Shown here: positions 43,309-50,773 of the stretch, one piece after another
Layout of the letters: every line of letters begins with the position of its first letter
How positions within the stretch are numbered: position 1 is the first letter of the stretch
Assembly: GCA_035376985.1 (NCBI GenBank)
Contig: DAOSSA010000001.1
Location: 186,001 to 250,000 of the forward strand
DNA: 64,000 bases
Reading direction: 5' to 3'
From: Brevifilum sp029548365
Lineage (GTDB): Bacteria > Chloroflexota > Anaerolineae > Anaerolineales > Anaerolineaceae
Notes under the pieces: generated by a model
The model's database searches: none
Told to the model about the DNA's origin: nothing
What the model saw: only the letters and a program-made list of their open reading frames with translations
Program-made: the position numbers and the translations under genes

Positions 43309-44746
43309 GGGTACAGATGGCAGTAATTTCACCTTTGGAAATCCCATAGGAATAAAAGGTATTATAGAAGAATTCGGTCTCAACCGCACAACTGAGTTCC
43401 ACGCGGTCAGGGTGAATGAGTTCCGCCATCCAGACGATTCCCAACACAGAATCCGGTGCTGGCGTATCCCAGGGAACCACCAGTTTTGGCATTAGAAAGA
43501 CCTGACCCTGCATCACAGCATCAATAATTTGCCATTCCGGGCTTTCAGTAATCGCTTCAACGCTGGCACCGCCATAAGGAGGAACAATAATCAGCTCCGG
43601 ATTCCAAACAGCGACCTGCTCAATGTTGATATTATTCCAATAACCCGACAATTCAGCACTAGCAGAAATACCACCTGCTGCATTAATCATATTCGTCTGG
43701 TACATGTCGCCGCTGACAACTCGTGAAGCTTCGGTCCCAGTAAACAGAACACTGGGTTTTTCATCTGGAAGAATTCCGGTAAGCTGACCCTGGATGTTTT
43801 CGATAACCCAATCATAGTAGTCAACCCAGGCCTGGGCTTGTGCCTGGCTGTTTGGCCCAAAGAGCTGTCCGGTCATCAGAACTGCGTCTCTTAATTGCTG
43901 GGGGGTTTCTGCCTCGACCATAAAAAGTGGAACACCTAATTCCTTAACGGTATCAATCCAGGCAGAGCGAAAAGACCCGATAATCAAATCTGGCTCTAAC
44001 GTAGCAGCCTGCTCAAGATTAAATTCCTGTTGCGAGAAATAGGCGTCACCAACAAGATCAGGGAAACGCGGGTCGATGCGCTCCATGGCAGCAGCACCGT
44101 GTGAGTCTCGTGCACCTAAATAAGCTGCAGAAACCAGTCGATCCCAACCATTGACTGAGTAAACTATGGCAGATGCAGGACCATAAGCTGAGATCACCCG
44201 TCGAATTGGCTGTTGAATCTCAACCTGGTTTCCAGCCTGGTCTATCAGAGAAATGGTTTCCGGCAGAGCACCCATGTCAATTAATACTTGCTGCCCATCA
44301 GGAGAAATGGCAAAGCTGATAAAATTGTTCACATCAATGTTGTCAGTTTCTGAAATTAACACTGCATCTGGTAAAAACGTCGGCTGAACTTGCGGTCTGC
44401 CCTCTCGGGTTGCACTTGCCCCGGTTGCGATTAAATCAGGATTTTCGTCAACATAAAGCGGGACTTCGCCTTCAAAATAACTTCCATAGAGTCCTGCAAT
44501 AACTTCTTGAAGGCCAGGATCCGCTTTTATTGAGAACTTTGCTGGTGCCGCATCCATTTCAGTGGCGAGACTCACTTCTTCAACTGGACTATCATCCTCT
44601 TTGGTTTCAGTCTGGGATGGTTGAATTTCTTCCACATCGTTTACCACCGGTAACGATGGATCGTTCTGTATGCCTCCAGCACAACCGATCAGCAAAATAC
44701 TGATCAATCCGATGGTGAAAAATATTCGTAATTGATTGTTTTTCAA
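43301..44746 (-). CDS. Two-part ABC substrate-binding lipoprotein (metal/corrinoid type)
   Basis: A 481-residue lipoprotein; the signal peptide ends LLIGC (Cys about 22), then an acidic linker. Residues about 65-175 look like the second half of a type II binding protein (DAVLISETDNI, ISPDGQQVLIDMGAL), of the ModA kind. Residues about 185-470 form a BtuF/FhuD-type domain (RRVISAYGPASAIVYSVNG, LEPDLIIGSF, WNPELIIVPPYGG). Usual BtuF-type proteins are about 300-350 residues, so the N-terminal part is extra. The ligand may be a corrinoid, a siderophore or a metal oxyanion. Confidence 0.8.
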   Translation of the reverse strand: MKNNQLRIFFTIGLISILLIGCAGGIQNDPSLPVVNDVEEIQPSQTETKEDDSPVEEVSLATEMDAAPAKFSIKADPGLQEVIAGLYGSYFEGEVPLYVDENPDLIATGASATREGRPQVQPTFLPDAVLISETDNIDVNNFISFAISPDGQQVLIDMGALPETISLIDQAGNQVEIQQPIRRVISAYGPASAIVYSVNGWDRLVSAAYLGARDSHGAAAMERIDPRFPDLVGDAYFSQQEFNLEQAATLEPDLIIGSFRSAWIDTVKELGVPLFMVEAETPQQLRDAVLMTGQLFGPNSQAQAQAWVDYYDWVIENIQGQLTGILPDEKPSVLFTGTEASRVVSGDMYQTNMINAAGGISASAELSGYWNNINIEQVAVWNPELIIVPPYGGASVEAITESPEWQIIDAVMQGQVFLMPKLVVPWDTPAPDSVLGIVWMAELIHPDRVELSCAVETEFFYNTFYSYGISKGEITAICTHE

Positions 44747-44758
44747 GTCATTATCCTT

Positions 44759-45304
44759 TCAAAATCGTGTATAATCGATGATCCTCAGATAAAAATTGCT
44801 TTCTTTTAACCAGCGAACCGCAGCATCCAGCTGGTTGACGACATAATTAATCGTTAATTTTTCAATGTCTGAAATTTCGTCAGGCGAACGGGAAATCAGT
44901 TTGGCTTTTTGAGACTCACAGGCAATTATCTGAGCATCAATTATTTTTCTATGCGATACTCCCAGTAAATTCGCGATGTAAATACGACTTAAAAACAACA
45001 CCCTGATGCGATGAATGCTTGGCGAAGGGTCATCAGCGTATAGCCAGGAGAATAATTGAGTTTCTCCTGATGGTGTAACTTCATATTCAATCCGAGGCGG
45101 CGCATTGGATGAGACAATTTTTCTCCCGATAATTGCCCCTGCTTGCTCCAATCGTTTAAGGACAGCGTAAAGCTGGCTGGTACTCAACGTCCAGATGCGA
45201 CCTAATTGCTGTCTGGATCGAAAAGACTCCAGCAACTCATAACCGTGAGTTGGTTTTGCCTTGATCAATCCCAGGATCACTTCATCAGGAACGGGTCTTT
45301 TCAT
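44759..45304 (-). CDS. PadR-family transcriptional regulator
   Basis: A 181-residue PadR protein. The winged helix is VILGLIKAKPTHGYELLESF (as GLIKAKPTHGYELLE, about 11-25), TSQLYAVLKRLEQAG (about 42-56) and PPRIEYEVTPSG (about 69-80), followed by a helical C-terminal dimer domain (Vir_act_alpha_C type). It is 12 bases upstream of the binding-protein gene and so heads and probably controls the ABC import operon. Confidence 0.88.
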   Translation of the reverse strand: MKRPVPDEVILGLIKAKPTHGYELLESFRSRQQLGRIWTLSTSQLYAVLKRLEQAGAIIGRKIVSSNAPPRIEYEVTPSGETQLFSWLYADDPSPSIHRIRVLFLSRIYIANLLGVSHRKIIDAQIIACESQKAKLISRSPDEISDIEKLTINYVVNQLDAAVRWLKESNFYLRIIDYTRF

Positions 45305-45487
45305 AATGCTATTCTATCATGGAATAGGTTTATGAACAAGTCATATTTACGATTATTAACAGTCTCTTCGATCAATCATTTCTAATGATATTAAATACAG
45401 ACATGTATTCTCTGCAAAGTTTTCTAGGAGCTTTAGCTATGCGAAACAGCCAATAAATTAATCAAATTTAATTTCATAACAGTTTCC

Positions 45488-45516
45488 TTGACACTTAGAA
45501 AGGAATGCTGTACACT
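45488..45516 (+). promoter_or_regulatory. Strong promoter of a short transcript
   Basis: TTGACA (45488-45493), a 17-base spacer and TACACT (45511-45516). The transcript would start near 45523 and meet a terminator at 45581-45603. Confidence 0.65.
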
Positions 45517-45522
45517 ATGGAC

Positions 45523-45603
45523 ATGTGAATGAACCGTTCACAGAGTTCTCTTACACCACTAGTATTGTAGGGAATCCAGGAAAGCCCGTTGCAGCGGGCT
45601 TTT
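45523..45603 (+). ncRNA. Candidate small RNA or attenuated leader
   Basis: About 80 bases between the promoter and a rho-independent terminator (AAAGCCCG, loop TTGCAG, CGGGCTTTT). It can fold a 5' hairpin (TGTGAA/TTCACA, about 45524-45543). A 13-codon ORF (45529-45570) lies inside and includes three leucine codons near its end, so a leader peptide with attenuation is an alternative. The downstream DUF4380 gene has its own promoter. No known RNA family is recognised. The rest of the 445-base gap (45305-45749) shows nothing else. Confidence 0.45.
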
Positions 45604-45673
45604 CGCTTTGATATGAGCTGCTATTTTGAATCGCGAAGTGAATCATTGATGCGCATCTTTAGAATTACTGAAA

Positions 45674-45701
45674 TTGATTAGGAATTAAAAGGGGTTATAA
45701 T
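45674..45701 (+). promoter_or_regulatory. Promoter of the DUF4380 gene
   Basis: TTGATT (45674-45679), a 16-base spacer and a perfect TATAAT (45696-45701), about 48 bases before the start codon. Confidence 0.7.
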
Positions 45702-45749
45702 CGTGTAGGCAAGATTATTTTATTAAATTCCGAAAACGAGGAGTAATCA

Positions 45750-46649
45750 ATGCTAGAAAAAGTGCCATATGGTGGTTGGGATAATTGTTATCGCCTTTGC
45801 AATGGAAAAGTCGAATTGTTGCTCACTGGCGATGTCGGTCCCAGGATCATCCGCTTTAGCTTCATCAATGAATTTAATGTTTTTAAAGAATATCCTGATC
45901 AAATCGGCAAGACTATAGGAAATCAATGGCTGATCTTTGGAGGGCATCGGCTCTGGCACGCCCCTGAAGCACTACCCCGCACCTATTACCCTGACCGTGA
46001 ACCCGTTTTAATCCAGGAAATTGAAAATGGCCTGGTTGTGACACAGAGACCTGAAACTTCTACAGGCATTCAAAAACAAATTGAAATTACCCTGGCGCCT
46101 GACAAACCTGACGTTTACCTGGTTCATCGTTTAATTAATCACAATCTATGGGCAATCGATACCGCACCCTGGACAATTTCTGTCATGGCGCCGGGTGGTG
46201 TAGCGATTTTACCCTTACCACCAAGAGGCCCTCATCCTGAGTTCCTTGTGCCCACTTCCACCCTGTCAATCTGGCCATATACAGATTTGACAGACCAACG
46301 TTTTACCTTAGGAAAGAAATATGTCCTGTTAAGGCAGGATACTGATCAAAAAACACCCCAAAAGCTTGGGATATTCACATCACCAGGCTGGGGCGCATAT
46401 TTCAACCAGGGGTATCTTTTCATTAAAAAAGTGCCACTCGTTCTTGACGGCTTGTACCCAGATATGGGCACGAATTTCGAGGTTTTCACCAACGAAGAGA
46501 TGCTTGAACTCGAGGCGCTCGGCCCACTGGAAATGATCCCGTCAAAGGGTCACATTGTTTTACACGAGCATTGGACGCTGCATCAAGATGTTCCTGCGAT
46601 TGTTACAGAAGCAGATGTCGAAAATGTCCTTGCAGATTTAGATTTATGA
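45750..46649 (+). CDS. DUF4380 family protein
   Basis: A 299-residue protein. The start GWDNCYRLCNGKVELLLTGDVGPRIIRF, seen as GWDNCYRL and TGDVGPRIIRF, then GGHRLWHAPE (about 71-80), is the DUF4380 signature, a beta-sandwich related to galactose mutarotase. The His/Glu pair of GHRLWHAPE is likely catalytic or sugar-binding by analogy. No signal peptide is seen. SD GAGGAG is 7 bases before ATG. It is monocistronic and ends at a hairpin (46725-46745). Function is not known; a role with carbohydrate is inferred from the fold. Confidence 0.8.
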   Translation: MLEKVPYGGWDNCYRLCNGKVELLLTGDVGPRIIRFSFINEFNVFKEYPDQIGKTIGNQWLIFGGHRLWHAPEALPRTYYPDREPVLIQEIENGLVVTQRPETSTGIQKQIEITLAPDKPDVYLVHRLINHNLWAIDTAPWTISVMAPGGVAILPLPPRGPHPEFLVPTSTLSIWPYTDLTDQRFTLGKKYVLLRQDTDQKTPQKLGIFTSPGWGAYFNQGYLFIKKVPLVLDGLYPDMGTNFEVFTNEEMLELEALGPLEMIPSKGHIVLHEHWTLHQDVPAIVTEADVENVLADLDL

Positions 46650-46724
46650 GCTAATTTGCAGGACAGGGCTAAGTAAGATTCGATTATTTAATATAATTTG
46701 ATTAAGGTTGAATTAATAAAGAGA

Positions 46725-46745
46725 GTGCTGGTAAGTTTCCAGCAC
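46725..46745. terminator. Hairpin between convergent genes
   Basis: GTGCTGG with CCAGCAC around loop TAAGTTT. The T-content after it is modest, so termination is likely but weaker than at other sites. Confidence 0.55.
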
Positions 46746-46776
46746 GTGTTGTTGGGTTTGCCAAATACGTGTCAAA

Positions 46777-47001
46777 TTACAACAAATGAAAAATCAATAG
46801 GATTCTTCCAATTAACATGCCGGAAACGAATCCAATTGCAGCCCAAATAAATATTAGAAAACCAATGTTTCGTCCCTGACCATGGGCCGCTTGTTTTGTT
46901 GTCCGTATTACTCTCATTATCTTTCCTTCATGACTTAATAATGGAATGACTGTCTTCCAAAACCTGTTTTCGACTTGTTGAACAACTCTGAAAAAAGTCA
47001 T
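46777..47001 (-). CDS. Small single-helix membrane protein of the ftsZ operon
   Basis: A 74-residue protein with a cytosolic, basic N-terminal half (about 1-45, Arg/Lys-rich) and one C-terminal membrane helix with small-residue packing (FLIFIWAAIGFVSGMLIG, about 48-65). It follows the 72-residue gene by 9 bases in the ftsZ operon. No family is recognised. A membrane link for the FtsZ group is possible but only inferred from position. Confidence 0.65.
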   Translation of the reverse strand: MTFFRVVQQVENRFWKTVIPLLSHEGKIMRVIRTTKQAAHGQGRNIGFLIFIWAAIGFVSGMLIGRILLIFHLL

Positions 47002-47010
47002 GGCTTTTTC

Positions 47011-47229
47011 CTATTTGCTCATAGTCGATTTGATAATTTGACCAGATTGATTGGCGACAACGCGAATATTTTGTTGAAAGGACTGTCCGTCGGGTGTCTT
47101 CCCGGTGGTTGAGAACACCAACAGGTAACGATCACCGCCCTGCTTTGATACAATTGGCCTTTTTCCCGTAACTACTGGAAACTGTCGATATACTTGTTGA
47201 CATAGTCTTTCAAGTGTGAGCTCGTCCAT
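47011..47229 (-). CDS. Small conserved-looking protein after ftsZ
   Basis: A 72-residue soluble protein, alternating helix (LTLERLCQQVYRQFP) and beta strands (RYLLVFSTTGK, NIRVVANQSGQIIKSTMSK). Its start is 2 bases after the ftsZ stop, and AAAGG lies 6 bases before the ATG, so it is coupled to ftsZ. No family is recognised; the compact alpha/beta pattern suggests a folded domain, not a random frame. Confidence 0.65.
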   Translation of the reverse strand: MDELTLERLCQQVYRQFPVVTGKRPIVSKQGGDRYLLVFSTTGKTPDGQSFQQNIRVVANQSGQIIKSTMSK

Positions 47230-47231
47230 GG

Positions 47232-48440
47232 TTAACCTTTAATCCTTTTTCTGAGAAAAGCTGGTACATCCAAATCTGAAGACATCATTGTTGGGTGGGG
47301 CTCCACGAAAGAATAGGATGCTTCTGGGCTGTCCTGTTGCTGGGAATAATCTTGTTTTACAGGTTCGAGTGTATTCCTTTGCTCGGGTAGGCGTGCCTTT
47401 TCTGAAGCTGCCAACTCAGCTAAAATTTTTTCTGACCCGGGAATGACTTTTTCAATAGGCAACGCGCCTAAGCCAGTAACGATGAGAATCACCTGCGCAC
47501 GATTGTGTAGATTAGGATCATTGATAACCCCTGGGATGATCTCGGCCTGGTTGCCCGACTCTTGCTGCAAATGAGCCAGCGTTTCAGCAACCTCAGAGAA
47601 GGTTAAATCGTTCCCACCGCTAAAATTGGCGATAATCCCAGCAGCCTCATCAAGCCTGATCTCATCCAGCATGGGGTGATGCAAGGCTTTTTGCAATGCC
47701 TGAAAGGCTTTATCGTCGCCCTCTCCGGTGCCGATTGCCATTAAGGCGCCGCCTCCCAGCGCCATGACCCGTTTTATATGCGCGAAGTCAACATTGATCA
47801 TTCCCGTTTCTGTCATTAATTCACTGATACCATTAACTCCCTGTCTGAGGACATCGTCCGCCAGTTTAAAAGCTGTTTCGAGGGGTATATCTGGCGGGGC
47901 AACTTCCAGCAAGCGGTCATTTGAAACGGTGATCATTGTATTGGTGTATTGTCTCAATTTCTGCAAGGCAATAGCAGCATTTTTCTGACGTCGTCCCATT
48001 TCAAATGAGAATGGCGTTGTCACAATGGCAATGGTCACCGCGCCAATCGTTTGTGAAATCCTGGCAACCACAGGAATTGCGCCAGAGCCTGTTCCCCCAC
48101 CCATGCCCGCTGTTAGAAACACCATATCAGCCCCTTCAAGGGCATTGGCCAGAACCTGCACACTTTCTTCAGCTGCCTTTTCTCCTATTGACGGAAAACC
48201 ACCCGCGCCCAATCCTCGAGTACATTTTGGCCCCAGCTGGATCCTTTTGTCCGCCAAAGAGTTTTCAAGAGCTTGTTGATCGGTATTGCAGGCGATGAAT
48301 TCGACACCTTTAACGCCAAATTCAATCATGCGATTGACAGCATTACAACCACCCCCGCCCAGACCAACCACTATGATTTTGGGTTTAGGCGCATTAATAG
48401 GTGTTTGTTTGATTGAAGTCGGATTTGTTTTCTCTTCCAT
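47232..48440 (-). CDS. ftsZ: FtsZ-family tubulin GTPase with altered T7 loop
   Basis: A 402-residue FtsZ. It has VVGLGGGGCNAVNRM (about 24-38), NTDQQAL, GLGAGGFPSIG and the GTP loop GMGGGTGSGA (about 113-122), and the C-terminal tail DVPAFLRKR that binds FtsA/SepF-like partners. The T7 loop, NVDFAD in typical FtsZ with Asp212 (E. coli) activating water, reads NVDFAH here (His221). The following TVMS...MG region is also divergent. So GTP binding is likely but hydrolysis across the interface may be altered. No dcw genes surround it. ATG 48440 has AGAGG 5 bases before it. Confidence 0.9.
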   Translation of the reverse strand: MEEKTNPTSIKQTPINAPKPKIIVVGLGGGGCNAVNRMIEFGVKGVEFIACNTDQQALENSLADKRIQLGPKCTRGLGAGGFPSIGEKAAEESVQVLANALEGADMVFLTAGMGGGTGSGAIPVVARISQTIGAVTIAIVTTPFSFEMGRRQKNAAIALQKLRQYTNTMITVSNDRLLEVAPPDIPLETAFKLADDVLRQGVNGISELMTETGMINVDFAHIKRVMALGGGALMAIGTGEGDDKAFQALQKALHHPMLDEIRLDEAAGIIANFSGGNDLTFSEVAETLAHLQQESGNQAEIIPGVINDPNLHNRAQVILIVTGLGALPIEKVIPGSEKILAELAASEKARLPEQRNTLEPVKQDYSQQQDSPEASYSFVEPHPTMMSSDLDVPAFLRKRIKG

Positions 48441-48459
48441 GTGATCCTCTCTCAACTAA

Positions 48460-49725
48460 TTAATCATGTGATAAGGTTGCAATTTCTATTCCTGATTGTG
48501 GAAGTATTTCAACTTCGCATCCAGCATTTCTGAGCCTGTTGATTTGCTCATCAGTAAACACATGTGAATCAGGAAAGACGCTTACTTTTACTGCGTTCAA
48601 CGCTTCTTCGAGTGAAAAACCCACCGTTGGTTTGAACTTTTTTATCAGCGGCCTGACTTTATTCAGCACGCTATCAGACACACCAGAAGCATAGGATGGC
48701 AATAGTAAATAGTGATCAAAGTGTTTTTCTTTTCCCGTTAAGGTTTTTGATTGGTTTATTTTTGATTGGGTTTGCGAAAAAATCTGATCAAGAACTTCTA
48801 TAGAAAATGGCTCTCCAAATATCTTTTTCAATGTCTCCAACCGAAAATTACAAGCCAGAACTGATTCATTGAGAGTGGGCAACCCATTTTCCCGGTTTTC
48901 GTCAGGATAATCAACATATTGACAAGCCTGAAGAATTTTCCGCAGGGTGTCCTCGAAAATCTTACCCTGTTCAAAATTGAAGTCAGGGCCGGGATTTCCG
49001 GCGTCAAGGATAATCACAGGCAGTTTTTTACCGATTGCTCGCTGGCTGATTGCCTGTACCCACTCAAAATTATGGAAACCGAGCGAATTTTGCTGCCCAT
49101 CCGGAGTGTAATACGGTTTCGAACCTGGCCAACGTTCTGGCCCTCCCTCGCCCCAGGAAAGTGGTTTGTTAAAAGTAAATCCATTGCTTGAAAGCACCAA
49201 GTCATCGAGCAATTCGGTCATTTTGCGCTGTTTCAATCCATCAAGAGCAAGTTCCATAAAGGCACAATCCCAAAATTCACCTCCGGGCATTAATGGTGCC
49301 ATTATTGGAGTTAAACCGATCTTTAAAACATGATTTGCCAGGGGAATAAACCGGTCAAGAAATTGGTCCACCAGGGTTTCATCCTGCTGCCCTGGTAGCA
49401 GCCAGCCATGCTTGGTGTTTGGCTGGTCGCCAAAAATTACATGGGTTACTCCCCACTTCCTGTAAAGATCGAGAATGAACGCCGCATCATTGAACTTTCG
49501 CGCCGAGGGCAAGACCGCGTTGTAATGAACAATGGGTTCCAAACCAAATTCTTGAGCCTTGCGGAACACATCTTCAGTAATTGCAATATCAAAATTTCCA
49601 GTGAAAATCACATGCGATGCATTCCATTTTTGCATCGCAGGAAACCAGAGATCAAGCTGGTGCTCAAGCAGAAAATCTTTGAATGGAAAATAAGAGAAAC
49701 CGATTTTTATCATTTTTTGTGTCAT
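48460..49725 (-). CDS. Uncharacterised probable TIM-barrel protein upstream of ftsZ
   Basis: A 421-residue soluble protein. Its first 320 residues alternate strands and helices as in glycosidase or radical-free TIM barrels: IKIGFSYFPF, ASHVIFTGNF, LEPIVHYNAVLP, VTHVIFGDQPN, LTPIMAPLMPG and LPVIILDAGN. Acidic and aromatic residues sit at strand ends (WGEGGPERWPG). The last 100 residues hold a small alpha/beta domain. No enzyme motif is recognised. It is 19 bases upstream of ftsZ, so the two are co-transcribed. The start ATG 49725 is preferred over 49755 but not certain. Confidence 0.6.
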   Translation of the reverse strand: MTQKMIKIGFSYFPFKDFLLEHQLDLWFPAMQKWNASHVIFTGNFDIAITEDVFRKAQEFGLEPIVHYNAVLPSARKFNDAAFILDLYRKWGVTHVIFGDQPNTKHGWLLPGQQDETLVDQFLDRFIPLANHVLKIGLTPIMAPLMPGGEFWDCAFMELALDGLKQRKMTELLDDLVLSSNGFTFNKPLSWGEGGPERWPGSKPYYTPDGQQNSLGFHNFEWVQAISQRAIGKKLPVIILDAGNPGPDFNFEQGKIFEDTLRKILQACQYVDYPDENRENGLPTLNESVLACNFRLETLKKIFGEPFSIEVLDQIFSQTQSKINQSKTLTGKEKHFDHYLLLPSYASGVSDSVLNKVRPLIKKFKPTVGFSLEEALNAVKVSVFPDSHVFTDEQINRLRNAGCEVEILPQSGIEIATLSHD

Positions 49726-49801
49726 TATTTGCCTGGTTGCAGATCCTTTTATCATTCAAATACTGTGCAAGGGTTGTGCCAACTCAATTAATATTTTCTG
49801 C

Positions 49802-49807
49802 TATAAT
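49802..49807 (+). promoter_or_regulatory. -10 box placing transcription start at the start codon
   Basis: A perfect TATAAT ends 9 bases before the ATG at 49817, without a clear -35 box and without an SD. The mRNA would be leaderless or nearly so. Confidence 0.45.
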
Positions 49808-49816
49808 TCCACTGTT

Positions 49817-50773
49817 ATGATTATGGTTACTGGTGGTACCGGTTTCATTGGCAATGTGCTAATTCACCAACTTTCTAATCTCGGTTATCCGATCAAACTT
49901 TTAATCAGGCCTTCGAAAGCGTCTCCGAATTTTCCCACGGGTGTTCCCCTGGATGTCGCAATTTCCAGTTTCTCAGACGCTAAAGGATTGCGCGCTGCAA
50001 TGAAAGGCGTTGATATCATCTACCACCTGGCAAGTGCCGAAGCCCTGGGGAGGAAAGCAGAGTTGACTCCGGTTGACGTCCAGGGAACAGAAATGCTCGT
50101 CCAGGCGGCTGCACAAGCAAAAATTGACCGTTTTATTTACCTGAGTCATCTCAGCGCCGATTCCGCCTCAGCCTATCCGGTACTAAAAGCCAAGGGTAGG
50201 GCTGAACAAGCGATTAAAAATGCCAACTTTCCGTATACCATTTTTCGTTCAGCAATTGCTTATGGCGACAGGGATCACTTCAGCAATGGATTGGCTTTTC
50301 TTCTAAAAATTTCCCCTTTTTTTGTGCCGTTGCCCGATCATGGCTCAATGCTTTTACAGCCTATATGGGTAGACGATCTTGTTAACGCCCTGATTTGGGC
50401 TATTGATATGCCCCAATTGGCAAATGAGATAATTGAGATCGGTGGACCAGAGTATCTGAGCTTTAAAGAAATTTGCTCGATCATTTCAGAGAAAATTGGC
50501 GTAAAGCGTCAATTTGTTGATGTGCCGCCTGTGTTATTAAATTGGTTAACAGAAATTCTTGAAATCATCATCCCAAACTTCCCAACCTCTGTCTTTTGGA
50601 TGGACTACCTTGCCTCAAACCGAACAACAGCTTTAGATGTATTGCCAAGGATGTTCAGTCTGATCCCCGCTCGGATGAACCAGCGGTTAGGCTATCTTGA
50701 AGGGAAGAACTTTCGAAAGAATTGGTGGAAGTTTATTTTGAAAAGAAAGCGAGCCGTTCCACGATGGGATTAA
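49817..50773 (+). CDS. Extended SDR, NDUFA9-like NAD(P)-binding protein
   Basis: A 318-residue atypical SDR. It has VTGGTGFIGNVLI at 4-16, IYHLASAEALG (about 73-83) and RFIYLSHLSADSASAYPVLKAKGRAEQ, with the Y-x3-K pair (YPVLK, about 132-136). This pattern is that of complex-I NDUFA9-like and YfcH-like proteins, which bind NADPH and act on isoprenoid or lipid-like molecules or on proteins. It overlaps the GH57 start by 10 bases, so the two are coupled. The substrate is not known. Confidence 0.85.
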   Translation: MIMVTGGTGFIGNVLIHQLSNLGYPIKLLIRPSKASPNFPTGVPLDVAISSFSDAKGLRAAMKGVDIIYHLASAEALGRKAELTPVDVQGTEMLVQAAAQAKIDRFIYLSHLSADSASAYPVLKAKGRAEQAIKNANFPYTIFRSAIAYGDRDHFSNGLAFLLKISPFFVPLPDHGSMLLQPIWVDDLVNALIWAIDMPQLANEIIEIGGPEYLSFKEICSIISEKIGVKRQFVDVPPVLLNWLTEILEIIIPNFPTSVFWMDYLASNRTTALDVLPRMFSLIPARMNQRLGYLEGKNFRKNWWKFILKRKRAVPRWD

